Notes: generated by a model from the letters alone, not told the origin. A stretch of DNA of 64,000 nt from Lysinibacillus agricola (GCF_016638705.1 NZ_CP067341.1:313501-377500); one strand, 5' to 3'. Shown: positions 45,524-54,438, counted from the first letter of the stretch. Numbers and translations are program-made.

Positions 45524-45618
45524 CGCGGGTATTTACGTGGGTTGCGCGGGTATTTGTCTCCAATTCGCGGGTATTCCGACCGACATCGCGGGTATTTTGC
45601 TCTCATTCACGGGTATTT
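45524..45618. repeat. 21-bp phased array C, CGCGGGTATT core, five units
   Basis: CGCGGGTATT begins at 45524, 45545, 45566 and 45587, with a fifth unit CACGGGTATT at 45608, exactly 21 bp apart. The other 11 bases differ between units. Translation in one frame yields a heptad pattern (RGY every seven residues), which creates a spurious 74-codon frame at 45515-45739. It lies in the 3' flank of scoB. Same period and unit count as arrays A and B but a different core. Confidence 0.9.
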
Positions 45619-45716
45619 CAATCATACATTCAGGGAGGCTAGTATTTTTCAGACCAAAGGCTGTTCTCGGGCTTTGTTTTTTAATTATATAATAATTAAA
45701 AAGGAGAAAAATAACT

Positions 45717-46130
45717 ATGAGACAGCAATGGACAGATGAATTACAGGTGGCACAGGTACGTGTTGCTAGGCCAACTGATAGATTAAAGGAAATTGAAAAA
45801 TTTTATTGTGAAGGTGTAGGGTTAGAAAAAATCGGTTCTTTTACAGGACATCGTGGCTACAATGGTATAATGATTGGCCTTCCAAACGCTAACTACCATT
45901 TAGAATTTACAGAGCATATTGAAGGAAGTCCTTGCCCAGCACCAACAAAGGACAATCTACTTGTACTGTATATTCCAAAGCAAGAAACTATACAACATAT
46001 AGCCAATCGTCTATTGCAAATGGGTTATCCCGAAGTGGAGCCAGAAAATTTATATTGGGCTGAAAAAGGTGTCACAATTGAAGATCCAGATGGCTGGCGA
46101 CTTGTTTTGATGAATACAGAGGGAATCTAA
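45717..46130 (+). CDS. VOC/glyoxalase-family protein
   Basis: 137 residues of the vicinal-oxygen-chelate fold: RPTDRLKEIEKFYCEGVGLE, NYHLEFTEHIEG and the C-terminal GVTIEDPDGWRLVLMN. A metal-dependent lyase, dioxygenase or binding protein for a small electrophile is expected. ATG follows AAAGGAG. The upstream space holds array C. Confidence 0.8.
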   Translation: MRQQWTDELQVAQVRVARPTDRLKEIEKFYCEGVGLEKIGSFTGHRGYNGIMIGLPNANYHLEFTEHIEGSPCPAPTKDNLLVLYIPKQETIQHIANRLLQMGYPEVEPENLYWAEKGVTIEDPDGWRLVLMNTEGI

Positions 46131-46146
46131 ATATTGTGATTAAGGG

Positions 46147-46179
46147 TACGAGCTTGCATTATTGTAGGCTCGTATTTTT
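46147..46179 (+). terminator. Terminator after VOC gene
   Basis: TACGAGC and GCTCGTA stem followed by TTTTT. Confidence 0.85.
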
Positions 46180-46239
46180 ATGTTAATACCCTATATGGTA
46201 TATAATAGATGAAAGGATTATAAGTTGGAGGTTCACGGT

Positions 46240-46566
46240 ATGCAACGAATTAAAACGATTGAACAATGGAGAGAAGTTTTACAGCAATCTAAACACAAGC
46301 CTTGTCTAATATTAAAATTTAGTATGACATGTATTAGTAGCATTTCTGCATTAAAGGAATTTAAAGCACTAGAAACTAATTTACCTAAGTATTTAGTTAT
46401 TGTGCAGAAGGATAGGGATATTTCAAATATCATTGAGAAGGAGCTAAAGGTGAAGCATGAATCACCACAGCTTTTAATTTTGAAGGACGAAAAAGGCATT
46501 TGGCAAGCAACACATTACAAAATAAAACAAGCGCTTTTGTCTGAAGCAATTAGTATGTATGTTTAG
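46240..46566 (+). CDS. ytxJ: YtxJ-like bacillithiol-system redox protein
   Basis: 108 residues, thioredoxin-like. LILKFSMTCISSISALKEFK carries the single active cysteine (TC-x-x-S, where Bacillus YtxJ has TCPIS), and KELKVKHESPQLLILKDEKG matches the conserved VKHESPQ block. YtxJ proteins are thought to remove bacillithiol from proteins. ATG 46240 is chosen because GGAGGT lies seven bases upstream; TTG 46225 overlaps that site. Confidence 0.8.
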   Translation: MQRIKTIEQWREVLQQSKHKPCLILKFSMTCISSISALKEFKALETNLPKYLVIVQKDRDISNIIEKELKVKHESPQLLILKDEKGIWQATHYKIKQALLSEAISMYV

Positions 46567-46578
46567 ATTGTGGGCGAT

Positions 46579-46618
46579 AAAAAAAGATACCCATTCGTAA
46601 TACATGAAGGGGTATCTT
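46579..46618 (-). terminator. Terminator of the lipoprotein gene
   Basis: On the minus strand AAGATACCCC.. pairs with ..GGGTATCTT, followed by seven T. It may also serve convergent ytxJ. Confidence 0.8.
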
Positions 46619-46632
46619 GCTATTAAAGCTTT

Positions 46633-47088
46633 CTAATGTCCTATAGAAGCACTTTGATGATAATGAGTGGCAATGGATTCGATGTCTAATTGGGCATAGT
46701 TTGACCAGTCAACCTTTCTAAAATCTTCCTCACTAAAATAAATATTTAATAGCTCAGTCATAGTTTTGTCGCCACTTGGTTCCGTTAACGGAGCATACCA
46801 ATTAATAGCTGGAGTTTTAACACTTTGTAGCTTAGACAGCTCTGCAAATATTTTAGTGGAATCTTTCAACATTTGACTTTTCATACCTTTGTTCACATCT
46901 GTATCCTGTATAGAGACTGATACGATACCATTCTTTTCTTCAACAGTGAATTTATTTTTGACGATAGCTCCTACTATATCTTCAACGGAAGTATTTTTAT
47001 CGACGGCAACTTCCTTTGGAGCGGTATTTTTCCCGCAAGCTGATAATAATAATGTGACTAGTAAAAACAGATAAAATAACTTCTTCAA
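46633..47088 (-). CDS. Lipoprotein, unknown function
   Basis: 151 residues from TTG 47088, seven bases after GGGAGGT. MKKLFYLFLLVTLLLSACGK is a lipoprotein signal with lipobox LLSAC. The mature part (VEDIVGAIVKNKFTVEEKNG, then INWYAPLTEPSGDKTM) has no family I recognise. Anchored on the outer face of the membrane. Confidence 0.8.
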   Translation of the reverse strand: MKKLFYLFLLVTLLLSACGKNTAPKEVAVDKNTSVEDIVGAIVKNKFTVEEKNGIVSVSIQDTDVNKGMKSQMLKDSTKIFAELSKLQSVKTPAINWYAPLTEPSGDKTMTELLNIYFSEEDFRKVDWSNYAQLDIESIATHYHQSASIGH

Positions 47089-47169
47089 TATAATGACCTC
47101 CCTTGTTACTACCATATATGCGCAAAATGGAGGTGAATTATACAAAAAGAAAGAAGGTTATAAATTAAA

Positions 47170-47715
47170 TTAAAAGGTTTTTACAAAAACCTGTTTTTCC
47201 GTTGGATCCCAGAGGACAACCCCAGCATTTTCCATTTGTTTTAATAATTGAGTAACATTCTCTCCACCTTTTAGTTCAGGATAGCTTTCTAATGCTTGCT
47301 TAAATTCTATTACTGAATGTATTTGAATACTTTGATTGTTTCTTTCTTGAGCAATAGCTGTATGAGCTCCTTTTTCATGTTCTAGATAACCTTGGAAAAT
47401 TAAATTTGCTTTTTTATACATGCGAATTCGTTTATTTGTAAATATATTGATATTACTTTTAATATTTTCAGCATTATTTTTAAAAAATTCTGTATATTTA
47501 ATTTTATTAACTACATATTCAATTATAGTTACTATCGCTGCAAATAAAACTGATAATAAAGTGACTAGAGGATGAGTATATTCATCAGCAATCTCATTAT
47601 ATTCAGGTGATAAACTCATTGCGATAACATCGAATATTAAATTTAGTAATAAATAAACAGCTATAAATAGACCTATACTGATAAAAATTTGCTTAATTGT
47701 TGTTCTTTTTTCCAT
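47170..47715 (-). CDS. LemA-like membrane protein
   Basis: 181 residues. Two N-terminal helices (residues 9-32, 48-67) and a cytoplasmic or external helical domain whose end, FKQALESYPELKGGENVTQL, resembles the LemA family signature (YPELKANENF). LemA proteins are of unsettled function. The gene follows the lipoprotein region in the same direction with 81 bp between; GGGATG precedes ATG. Confidence 0.6.
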   Translation of the reverse strand: MEKRTTIKQIFISIGLFIAVYLLLNLIFDVIAMSLSPEYNEIADEYTHPLVTLLSVLFAAIVTIIEYVVNKIKYTEFFKNNAENIKSNINIFTNKRIRMYKKANLIFQGYLEHEKGAHTAIAQERNNQSIQIHSVIEFKQALESYPELKGGENVTQLLKQMENAGVVLWDPTEKQVFVKTF

Positions 47716-47852
47716 AAAAACATCCCTTTTTTATTATTTTAATCAGTTTAAATTATAATATAGATGTTTATTTAAGACTAGTTCAGTTTACATAACCTAA
47801 GATTATACCTAGTTGAATAAGCATGATATTATTAAATATAAAAGGGGAAAAA

Positions 47853-48626
47853 ATGAAGACTAAAATGCCCGAAATTCTTTCTTTTATTTCAGAAGAAGCT
47901 GTTAATAGAAAAATGACAAGTGAAGAGATTGCAATTCACTTTGGTTACGATAAACATCACTTTAGTCGGAAATTTAAAGAAATAAATGGATTTAGTGTTG
48001 TTGAATTGCTTTCCAGTTTAAAAGTTGAAAGGGCAATTAATGAACTTGATGAAGAAAAAAAAATAATCGAATTACAAGAACACTCAGGTTTTGAAAGCAG
48101 CGGAAGCTTCACGAACATTTTTAAAAAATATACAGGTAGTTCACCTAAAGAGTATAAAACTGAAATGAATAAAATGTTTTATGATATTAAAAATTTTGAA
48201 AATGATGACAAGGGTAAATCGATAGCTTATTTTGAAGAAAAAAACGCATCTTTTTGCACAGTAAATATTGAAGTACCTGATGATTTAAAAAAGGGAATAG
48301 TATTTATCGGACTTTTCCATACACTTATACCTAATCATATGCCTATATCTGGGTTAGCTACTAAAAATTTAACAGGGAATATATTGAGAAACATTCCAAG
48401 TGGAGACTTTTATTTATTATCTTGTGCTATAAACAGTTCCAATAATATTCTATCTTATTTTAATTTAGGGAATAGTTTAAGAGGAAAAGAAGATGAGAAG
48501 CTATCTTTTCCAAAATCTTCTGGAAATAGTTATACTATCAAGCTGAGAGAAGCAATACCAGAAGACCCACCAATATTAGTTAATGTGGGGAAACTTTTAA
48601 TCTCTCGTTTAAAGAACACAATCTAG
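47853..48626 (+). CDS. AraC-family regulator with N-terminal DNA-binding domain
   Basis: 257 residues from ATG 47853 (AAAGGGG upstream). The double helix-turn-helix is at the N-terminus: MTSEEIAIHFGYDKHHFSRK and IELQEHSGFESSGSFTNIFK with KYTGSSPKEYK. A C-terminal ligand domain follows. The VOC protein gene 64 bp downstream may be its target. Confidence 0.8.
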   Translation: MKTKMPEILSFISEEAVNRKMTSEEIAIHFGYDKHHFSRKFKEINGFSVVELLSSLKVERAINELDEEKKIIELQEHSGFESSGSFTNIFKKYTGSSPKEYKTEMNKMFYDIKNFENDDKGKSIAYFEEKNASFCTVNIEVPDDLKKGIVFIGLFHTLIPNHMPISGLATKNLTGNILRNIPSGDFYLLSCAINSSNNILSYFNLGNSLRGKEDEKLSFPKSSGNSYTIKLREAIPEDPPILVNVGKLLISRLKNTI

Positions 48627-48690
48627 AATAATATTATTTGAATAAAAGACTATAAAATAGTTATAAGATGATGAAATGGAGGATGAATAA

Positions 48691-49110
48691 ATGATTAAAA
48701 CAGGAACACCTTATCTATTCTTTTATGATGAATGTGGCGATGCATTAAATTATTATGTTGATATTTTTGGAGCTGAAATTATAGAAAAATCTACATTTGA
48801 AGATGTAGAGTATATGGAAGATGAAAGTCGTAAAGATTGTATTGCTTATGCTAGTTTTAAACTTGGAGAAAGTGTTATTCTTGCAAATGATTTTCTTGAA
48901 AAGAAAAATAAAGAGGAATGTTCTACAGGTTCACAGGTTAGCATATGGCTTGAACTTGAAAAGAATGCTGACATAAAACGTCTGGAAGAAAAGATGTTAG
49001 CGACTGGATCTAAGAGTATTACAAAACTTGAGGAGACTTTTTGGGACTCATTATATGCTAAAATCGAAGATAAATTTGGGATTATTTGGGAATTGAATGC
49101 TCAAAAGTAG
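48691..49110 (+). CDS. PhnB/VOC-like protein
   Basis: 139 residues: TPYLFFYDECGDALNYYVDI opens the fold, FEDVEYMEDESRKDCIAYAS and the C-terminal FWDSLYAKIEDKFGIIWELN are typical of PhnB-like VOC proteins. Enzymatic role unknown. Probably cotranscribed with the AraC-type gene and ended by the terminator at 49171. Confidence 0.8.
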   Translation: MIKTGTPYLFFYDECGDALNYYVDIFGAEIIEKSTFEDVEYMEDESRKDCIAYASFKLGESVILANDFLEKKNKEECSTGSQVSIWLELEKNADIKRLEEKMLATGSKSITKLEETFWDSLYAKIEDKFGIIWELNAQK

Positions 49111-49170
49111 AGAATTAGAAAATAGTTAAGTGATCTTATGATAGACATAAACTGATATTATACCAAGCTA

Positions 49171-49210
49171 AAAAGCTCTCAGAATCGTTCTGAGAGCTTT
49201 AAATATTTTA
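49171..49210 (+). terminator. Terminator
   Basis: AAAGCTCTCAGAA and TTCTGAGAGCTTT stem, loop TCG, then AAATATTTTAT. Confidence 0.8.
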
Positions 49211-49366
49211 TAAGGTAATTTCAGTATTTCTTGTTAAAAATCGTTAGAGTTAACATAAGTCCCATTATACGAAGCGAAGAAGACCTTCTTATTTTGCTAT
49301 AATTATGAATAAAAAGGTTGTGATTAAGTGCAGATTAAAGTAATGGAATCAACTGAAAATATTAAG

Positions 49367-49800
49367 TTACTGGTCTTGATCTATAATAGTAATAGTAATA
49401 GGAATATAATCAAATAAAATAATATTCAATTTAGTACTAGCCAACTGTAAAAGACCAATCAATTCTGTATCATTTATTAAAGGTACATGAACATCTATTT
49501 TTAAATCGATTAAATTCCCGTTTTCATATCGAAGGTTACCAATTATTTTAGTATTTAAATGTTTAAAGCCTTCTTGAATATCTTCTTTGAAAATTAATAA
49601 TTTACCATAAGTATCTTTGTCTAAACTATTAAGTGACTCGGAAGGGAATGTGTAATTTTTTATATCGATATCATTCCAATTATCTATTGTAACCTCTCCT
49701 TCAGGAATAAATGTTTCCGCTAAAAATATTCCTGGAATGATATCATTTTTATTGGACTCTTGATATAAAGTTAAATAGATAGGGACATAAGGCAAACAAT
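49367..49800 (-). pseudogene. 5'-truncated gene of unknown function
   Basis: An open frame of about 145 plausible codons (YLTLYQESNKNDIIPGIFLA, DKDTYGKLLIFKEDIQEGFK, ending ITITIIDQDQ). It has no ribosome site, and its apparent first 25 codons lie opposite the TPR fragment at 49813. The real N-terminus therefore seems lost at a junction near 49800. Family not recognised; C-terminal residues look intact. Confidence 0.45.
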
Positions 49801-49812
49801 AATTTGTTTTAT

Positions 49813-49992
49813 GTGGACTTTGCCATGCAACATAAAGGAAAGTGCTTGTTAGAATTAGGGAGAATTGCTGAGGCACAACAATGTTTTAAAGAAGCATTGG
49901 AGTTAAGGGAACTTAAAGGTGATGTATCACTTATTGAATCTACCGAGCAAGCATTAAATTTAACTTCTTTCATCAGGCGTTCAAACACCTGA
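49813..49992 (+). pseudogene. Tail of a tetratricopeptide-repeat protein
   Basis: The plus strand reads DFAMQHKGKCLLELGRIAEA, then QQCFKEALELRELKGDVSLI and ESTEQAL, a textbook TPR helix pair. Nothing upstream continues it: the sequence turns into an opposite-strand gene fragment at about 49800. Its 3' end runs into a hairpin repeat element. It is a stranded gene end left by a rearrangement. Confidence 0.7.
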
Positions 49993-50030
49993 CGAAAGAA
50001 GTTAGAGCCTCCGGTGGGAAAAATATACCC
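49962..50030. repeat. Hairpin repeat element, copy 2 (short)
   Basis: AACTTCTTTCATCAGGCGT and ACACCTGACGAAAGAAGTT form the opening hairpin, followed by AGAGCCTCCGGTGGG. The rest of the element seen at 37370-37564 is missing. It lies at the end of the TPR fragment. Confidence 0.65.
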
Positions 50031-50040
50031 CATGCTTTAT

Positions 50041-50652
50041 TTAAAAATCCGTACTCCATGCCTCAGTTTCATTATCATATAAAAAATTTACATATGCATG
50101 TTTAACATTCAATTCATGCTGTAAATAATCAATAAAAGATTGAAACATGTCTTCGTTTATTTCTTCTTTTTTGTTATTTAACCGAATATTAAGCGTAGGT
50201 GCAGCTTTTGTAGTATACGAAGGTGTAAAGGAAATACTTTCCGGTTCCCCAAATATTTTAGTTATATAACTATAAACTTTTGGTCTTAATTGTTCTATGA
50301 ATTTTGCTTCTTCTTGAATTATTATATTATCTTCCATTTGTTTCGTATGTTTATTTTCATAAACCTTGAACGTTTTTTGTGTTTCTGTATTTAAAATTAC
50401 TGCGGCATATTCAAAATCAGGATATTCCTTATCATTATCATAAAGGACATGGGAGATTTCGTATTTCATAGTCGGATATTTCTCTTGTATGTATTGTTCC
50501 GCTTGTGAAATTACTTTTTCTTCTTCTTTTCTATCTGGTATCATCGATGCCTTAAAACTAAATAATGAAAAGACTAGCCAGAATATTAGTATTATTACTA
50601 TTCCTCCAATTGAAAAAATGAATATGCTCCAACTTTTTAGCCACTTATTCAT
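50041..50652 (-). CDS. Membrane-anchored protein, unknown
   Basis: 203 residues from ATG 50652 (AGGAGGTG upstream). One N-terminal helix (WSIFIFSIGGIVIILIFWLV) then an external alpha/beta domain (EQYIQEKYPTMKYEISHVLY, DFEYAAVILNTETQKTFKVY). It resembles small Bacillus proteins with PepSY-like or YfjL-like folds, without a firm family. Single gene. Confidence 0.7.
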   Translation of the reverse strand: MNKWLKSWSIFIFSIGGIVIILIFWLVFSLFSFKASMIPDRKEEEKVISQAEQYIQEKYPTMKYEISHVLYDNDKEYPDFEYAAVILNTETQKTFKVYENKHTKQMEDNIIIQEEAKFIEQLRPKVYSYITKIFGEPESISFTPSYTTKAAPTLNIRLNNKKEEINEDMFQSFIDYLQHELNVKHAYVNFLYDNETEAWSTDF

Positions 50653-50800
50653 TTTATCACCTCCTATGTTAAGTATATCCAATTATCTTATGGATTCAAA
50701 TGAACACCAATAATGTAAAGATAATGTAATTTAAAGAAGAAATGATGCAGTATAGGTTAATTAAAATAGGAGAATTCTATTTAGAACTTGTAGTAAACGG

Positions 50801-50828
50801 AGACCATCATTTATGATGGTCTTTTTTA
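50801..50828 (+). terminator. Orphan terminator
   Basis: AGACCATCAT and ATGATGGTCT with TTTTTTAT following. No gene precedes it on the plus strand, so it may mark an unrecognised small transcript or a lost gene. Confidence 0.65.
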
Positions 50829-50921
50829 TACGATAATCTTGTAAGCGTATACACTTTTCGCAGAGTTTTTTTCCTTTAACTATTGAATTGCTAGTGAAAA
50901 CAATGTATAGTGAAGTGATTT

Positions 50922-50943
50922 GTCTGACGTCTGACCGTCTGCA
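50922..50943 (+). promoter_or_regulatory. Triple GTCTGAC direct repeat
   Basis: GTCTGAC at 50922, GTCTGAC at 50929 and GTCTGCA at 50937, just downstream of a TATAGT that could be the -10 of the nucleoside transporter gene. GTCTGAC-like half-sites are common in GntR-type operators. A dyad TTCCAATAATGGAA follows at about 50977-50990. Control of the transporter gene is inferred. Confidence 0.4.
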
Positions 50944-51071
50944 TATTTTCAGATTTAAGATCTATAGCTGTTATTCCAGTTCCAATAATGGAACATAATG
51001 AGTGGAAGAAGGATTTGTAGTTTCGGATATCGAACGCAAAAAAATTATCAATATTATTTATGGAGGAACTC

Positions 51072-52253
51072 ATGAGATACTTAATATCCATTTGTGGATT
51101 GCTACTTGTTTTTGGTCTGGCTCTGTTGATGAGTAAAAACAAAAAAGAAATAAAATATAAAAACATACTTATTATGTTGATCATCCAATTTTTATTGGCA
51201 GCATTACTGCTAAATACGAAGTTTGGTTATGTTCTAATCAAAGGATTTACAAATGTATTTGATCATTTATTGTCTTACGCAAGTACGGGCATAACGTTTG
51301 TTTTTGGTGGTTTAGCGAATGAAGGGGAGTATTCCTTCTTCCTAAATGTGTTATTACCAATTGTATTTATATCTGCATTGATAGGGATCTTACAGCATTT
51401 TAAAATTCTTCCTTTCGTTATGAAATGGATAGGTTTACTTTTAAGTAAAGTAAATGGCATGGGGAAATTGGAATCATATAATGCTGTTGCTTCTGCAATG
51501 GTAGGTCAATCTGAAGTATTTATTACTGTAAAAAAACAATTAGATAAAATTAGTCCACAGCGAATGTATACATTATGCGCATCTGCAATGTCGACCGTTT
51601 CTATGTCAGTTGTTGGCGCATATATGACGATGATTGAACCAAAATATGTTGTAACGGCGATTGTGTTGAACTTGTTTGGTGGATTCATTATTGTTTCAAT
51701 CATTAATCCGTATACAGTAGAAGAAAGCGAAGATATTTTAAAAATTGAAGATGAGCATAAGCAATCTTTCTTCCAAATGCTTGGAGAATATATCATGGAT
51801 GGCTTTAAAGTAGCCATCATTGTTGGGGCTATGCTGATCGGTTTCGTAGCATTAATGGATTTAATCAATTCACTATTTGATATGATTTTGGGTGTATCCT
51901 TCCAAGATATTTTAGGTTATATCTTTGCGCCAATTGCTTTCCTAATGGGTGTACCGTGGGCAGATGCTATTACTGCTGGAGGAATTATGGCAACAAAATT
52001 AGTAACGAATGAATTTGTTGCAATGATAAGCCTTGGAGAAGTAGCTAAGTCTATGAGTGCGCATACACTGGCTATTATTTCAGTCTTTCTTGTATCCTTT
52101 GCAAACTTTTCATCGATCGGTATTATTGCCGGAGCAGTAAAAGGTTTGAATGAAAGACAAGGGAATGTAGTTGCTCGTTTTGGCTTAAAGTTATTGTATG
52201 GTGCCACACTTGTTAGTATCTTAACAGCTACAATTGTTGGTTTGGTTATTTAA
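51072..52253 (+). CDS. NupC/NupG-family concentrative nucleoside transporter
   Basis: 393 residues, about 9-10 helices, CNT family. The substrate-site blocks are visible: [20 protein letters not shown] and [11 protein letters not shown] (about 140-160), and [18 protein letters not shown] (about 190), and [20 protein letters not shown] (about 315). It couples nucleoside uptake to H+ or Na+. ATG 51072 follows GGAGGA. A single-gene unit with terminator at 52278. Confidence 0.9.
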   Translation: MRYLISICGLLLVFGLALLMSKNKKEIKYKNILIMLIIQFLLAALLLNTKFGYVLIKGFTNVFDHLLSYASTGITFVFGGLANEGEYSFFLNVLLPIVFISALIGILQHFKILPFVMKWIGLLLSKVNGMGKLESYNAVASAMVGQSEVFITVKKQLDKISPQRMYTLCASAMSTVSMSVVGAYMTMIEPKYVVTAIVLNLFGGFIIVSIINPYTVEESEDILKIEDEHKQSFFQMLGEYIMDGFKVAIIVGAMLIGFVALMDLINSLFDMILGVSFQDILGYIFAPIAFLMGVPWADAITAGGIMATKLVTNEFVAMISLGEVAKSMSAHTLAIISVFLVSFANFSSIGIIAGAVKGLNERQGNVVARFGLKLLYGATLVSILTATIVGLVI

Positions 52254-52277
52254 TTTATAAAAAGTTGATATGTTTTG

Positions 52278-52314
52278 AACTGCACTCCAATATCTATAGG
52301 GTGCAGTTTTTTTA
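52278..52314 (+). terminator. Terminator of nucleoside transporter gene
   Basis: AACTGCAC and GTGCAGTT stem with seven T. Confidence 0.85.
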
Positions 52315-52421
52315 TGACTAAAGAGTGTGGTTTTTGCACTTCATGGAGCTAACGGCACAGTTTGGTTAAAGAATAGGAGGGGAGTTAGATAGAACATGGG
52401 CACTTTTACATTAGTACATAT

Positions 52422-52450
52422 AAAAAAGTCACTTTATTTAAGTGACTTAG
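52422..52450 (-). terminator. Terminator of DUF3923 gene
   Basis: On the minus strand AAGTCACTT pairs with AAGTGACTT, loop AAATA, then TTTTT. Confidence 0.8.
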
Positions 52451-52472
52451 AAATCTACAAAGACCACCGTTG

Positions 52473-52721
52473 TTAAGATAGTCTTTTTGTTGAAGTATTG
52501 GTTGTACCTTTTTTAACAAAATGAATAAAAATGAGTAGTATTAGTTGAAACAGTGCAACAATCAAAAATACAATACCCAAAACAATGAATGAGACCATTC
52601 TAACTTCAGGAGTTTGAACTACCCCTGCATAATCAACTTCTCTTACTCCAATAAATATGGCCCCAGCAGCAAAAATGAATAACCATACAATATTTATAGC
52701 CCACCATATTTTCATACTCAA
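52473..52721 (-). CDS. DUF3923 family membrane protein
   Basis: 82 residues, two helices. MKIWWAINIVWLFIFAAGAI, then FIGVREVDYAGVVQTPEVRM and SFIVLGIVFLIVALFQLILL match DUF3923. TTG 52721 (nine bases from AGGAG) or ATG 52715 is the start. The longer open frame to 52886 reads into the repeat at 52793 and is not coding. Function unknown. Confidence 0.75.
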   Translation of the reverse strand: MSMKIWWAINIVWLFIFAAGAIFIGVREVDYAGVVQTPEVRMVSFIVLGIVFLIVALFQLILLIFIHFVKKGTTNTSTKRLS

Positions 52722-52792
52722 AATACATATCTCCTTTCTATTCATAATTGTATTTGGTTTACCACCATAACTTAGGGGAGATCTCTTTTTCA

Positions 52793-52880
52793 GCGAAGCT
52801 TCCAATGTGCCAGATGGGAAAACAGGATGTTGATCACGAAGGAGTCGCCCAGCAGGAACGAAGATCAATGAGCATTCTAA
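52793..52880. repeat. Decayed Bacillaceae-type repeat, copy 3
   Basis: GGAGTCGCCCAGCAGGAACG and GATCAATGAGC parallel the right part of the repeats at 34838 and 41217 (GCGCCCAGTC..GAACGGAAATCAAC). The remainder of the gap 52881-53261 contains no feature I can support. Confidence 0.4.
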
Positions 52881-53261
52881 AATCACTACGCTCTTTAATA
52901 AATGTCATCTCGACTTTTGGTGATGAATCTTAATGCTCCGATTATTGTTTTTTAATTGTAACACTTTTCCTTTTTACTGGAAACAAACTTTAGACGGTGC
53001 TACTTCTCAGCCTTAAGACTGATTCCTATATAATTTACAAAAATAAATGACTAATTGAATAAACAAAAAAGCAGACAACCGATATTAGTAATCTGTTTTG
53101 CACGACCTAAAAAATGAGATAACTATTCGTTGGAAAACGGGTATTGTACCTTATCAAACAACGTGAAGTGTTTTTCTATCTGGACAAGAGTGAGTTATCA
53201 AGTAAAGTTTATATGAGGTAATATAGAATTAAGGGTGTAAGAAAAATTGGAGGGATAGTAA

Positions 53262-53653
53262 GTGGAAAAGAATACAGAATACGGTATTGTATCTTTAGCT
53301 AAAGATGAAAAGCTAATAATGAAAAGTTTAATTTTTTAGAACGTTATAATCGTATGTTTTCAAAAAATAAAAACAAAGATTTACTTAAAGCACAACTCCC
53401 GTTTATTTATAAACACTTTTATTTTAATTTAAATAAAGAAATGGGAGTTTATATGGAGCTATATCCTAATCAAGATAATGAAGGGAAATATAAATACTCA
53501 GAGAATAAAAATATTGGTTGGATATTAAAAATTCGTATTCTTAATCATTTACCTGGATATGAAAAAGGGAAAACTGAAGGTTATATAAAAACTATTTTAG
53601 ATGTAATTGAATTAGATTTTGTAACTTTATATTCCACTGATGTTGATGATTAA
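53262..53653 (+). pseudogene. Frameshifted hypothetical gene
   Basis: GTG 53262 follows GGAGGG and encodes VEKNTEYGIVSLAKDEKL. The frame then ends, but a shift near 53315 continues NEKFNFLERYNRMFSKNKNK and on through LLKAQLPFIYKHFYFNLNKE to TAA at 53653. One indel thus breaks a protein of about 130 residues. No family recognised. Confidence 0.6.
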
Positions 53654-53725
53654 TAAAACAATTGATTGTGGATTATTTTTAATTGCAAAGAATATGAACC
53701 CCATTTTAACCCCAACGTCATTTTG

Positions 53726-53849
53726 ATAAAAAAATCACCCTCCAATAATGGAGAGTGGTTCGTTCAAAAGCCTTGTGGCTGTATGATTAAATTAAAAAGC
53801 CGCGTATGCCGTAGTTATTATAGAAAGTTTTAAACCACCACTCCTCAAA
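53726..53849. repeat. 124-bp repeat, copy 1 (partial RNA gene end)
   Basis: Bases 53726-53849 match 56565-56688 over 124 positions with seven differences by my count, all in the first 55 bases (terminator region). Identity stops abruptly after CCTCAAA. Copy 2 continues into a promoter-bearing unit; this copy does not. An integrase C-terminus ends 137 bp to the right. It looks like an attachment-site duplicate of the gene at 56565. Confidence 0.8.
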
Positions 53850-53985
53850 TGTGGTGATAGCACTGAAATGCAATTGAATGGATTGTAAGGAATATTGATG
53901 TATCAATGTTTATTGCGTTCTGTTTTTGTTCGCATATAATATTTTTTAATTGTTTTAAATGAATTTTTGCACACATTAGCACATG

Positions 53986-54135
53986 CTAGTTTGAATTACT
54001 TTTCGAAAACAGCATTTCAAACTTATCAGCTGCTGCACGATCTGCGGATTTTAATGCATGTCCATAAGTATTCATTGTGATTGAAATGTCTGAATGTCCT
54101 AAACGCTCGGAAATGATTTTTGCATGCACACCTGG
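53986..54135 (-). pseudogene. Tyrosine integrase C-terminus (50 codons)
   Basis: VHAKIISERLGHSDISITMN and TYGHALKSADRAAADKFEML encode the last helices of a phage-type tyrosine recombinase, including the LGHS box and the catalytic tyrosine (NTYGH). The frame is cut at about 54135, where different sequence begins. Only the 3' end of an integrase gene is left. Confidence 0.85.
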
Positions 54136-54192
54136 GAGGGGATGCCCAGGTACTCAATTATTTTGAGCCTGAGTATTTTCGGTTTATATTTA

Positions 54193-54420
54193 AAGCTAAA
54201 ATTGACATTTTGTGAAGAATATTATTTTAGAGAACGATCAATAAATGAAGATTTCAAGTGTTTAAACACAAAATTTACCAAAAAATTACTTTTGTATCAT
54301 AAAAGAACCACAGGAGCGCCAAATATTGGCATTAAATTACCATTGAATTGGAAGTAATGGAAATGATAGGATGTATGTACTCGAGGGAAATATTTGCTAT
54401 AGCAAACAGTAAGTATAAAT
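54193..54420 (+). promoter_or_regulatory. Shared upstream module, copy X
   Basis: Contains a coding-like remnant (FCEEYYFRERSINEDFKCLN, TKFTKKLL, ending KLPLNWK at 54357), a dyad CGCCAAATATTGGCA (54317-54331), TAGGAT (54367), ACTCGAGGG (54379) and GCTATAGCAAA (54396). The same blocks in the same order occur at 62607-62900 before another secreted protein. The dyad-to-TAGGAT gap is 35 bp in both. Probably a regulatory region carried with mobile DNA. Confidence 0.65.
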
Positions 54421-54438
54421 AAAATGGAGGCGACCATC

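Noticed and set aside
45515..45739. 74-codon frame rich in RGY heptads
   Set aside because: It is the translation of the 21-bp array C; the start has no ribosome site and the frame runs into the next gene's leader.
52722..52886. N-terminal extension of the DUF3923 gene
   Set aside because: The extra codons run through a decayed intergenic repeat and lack a ribosome site.
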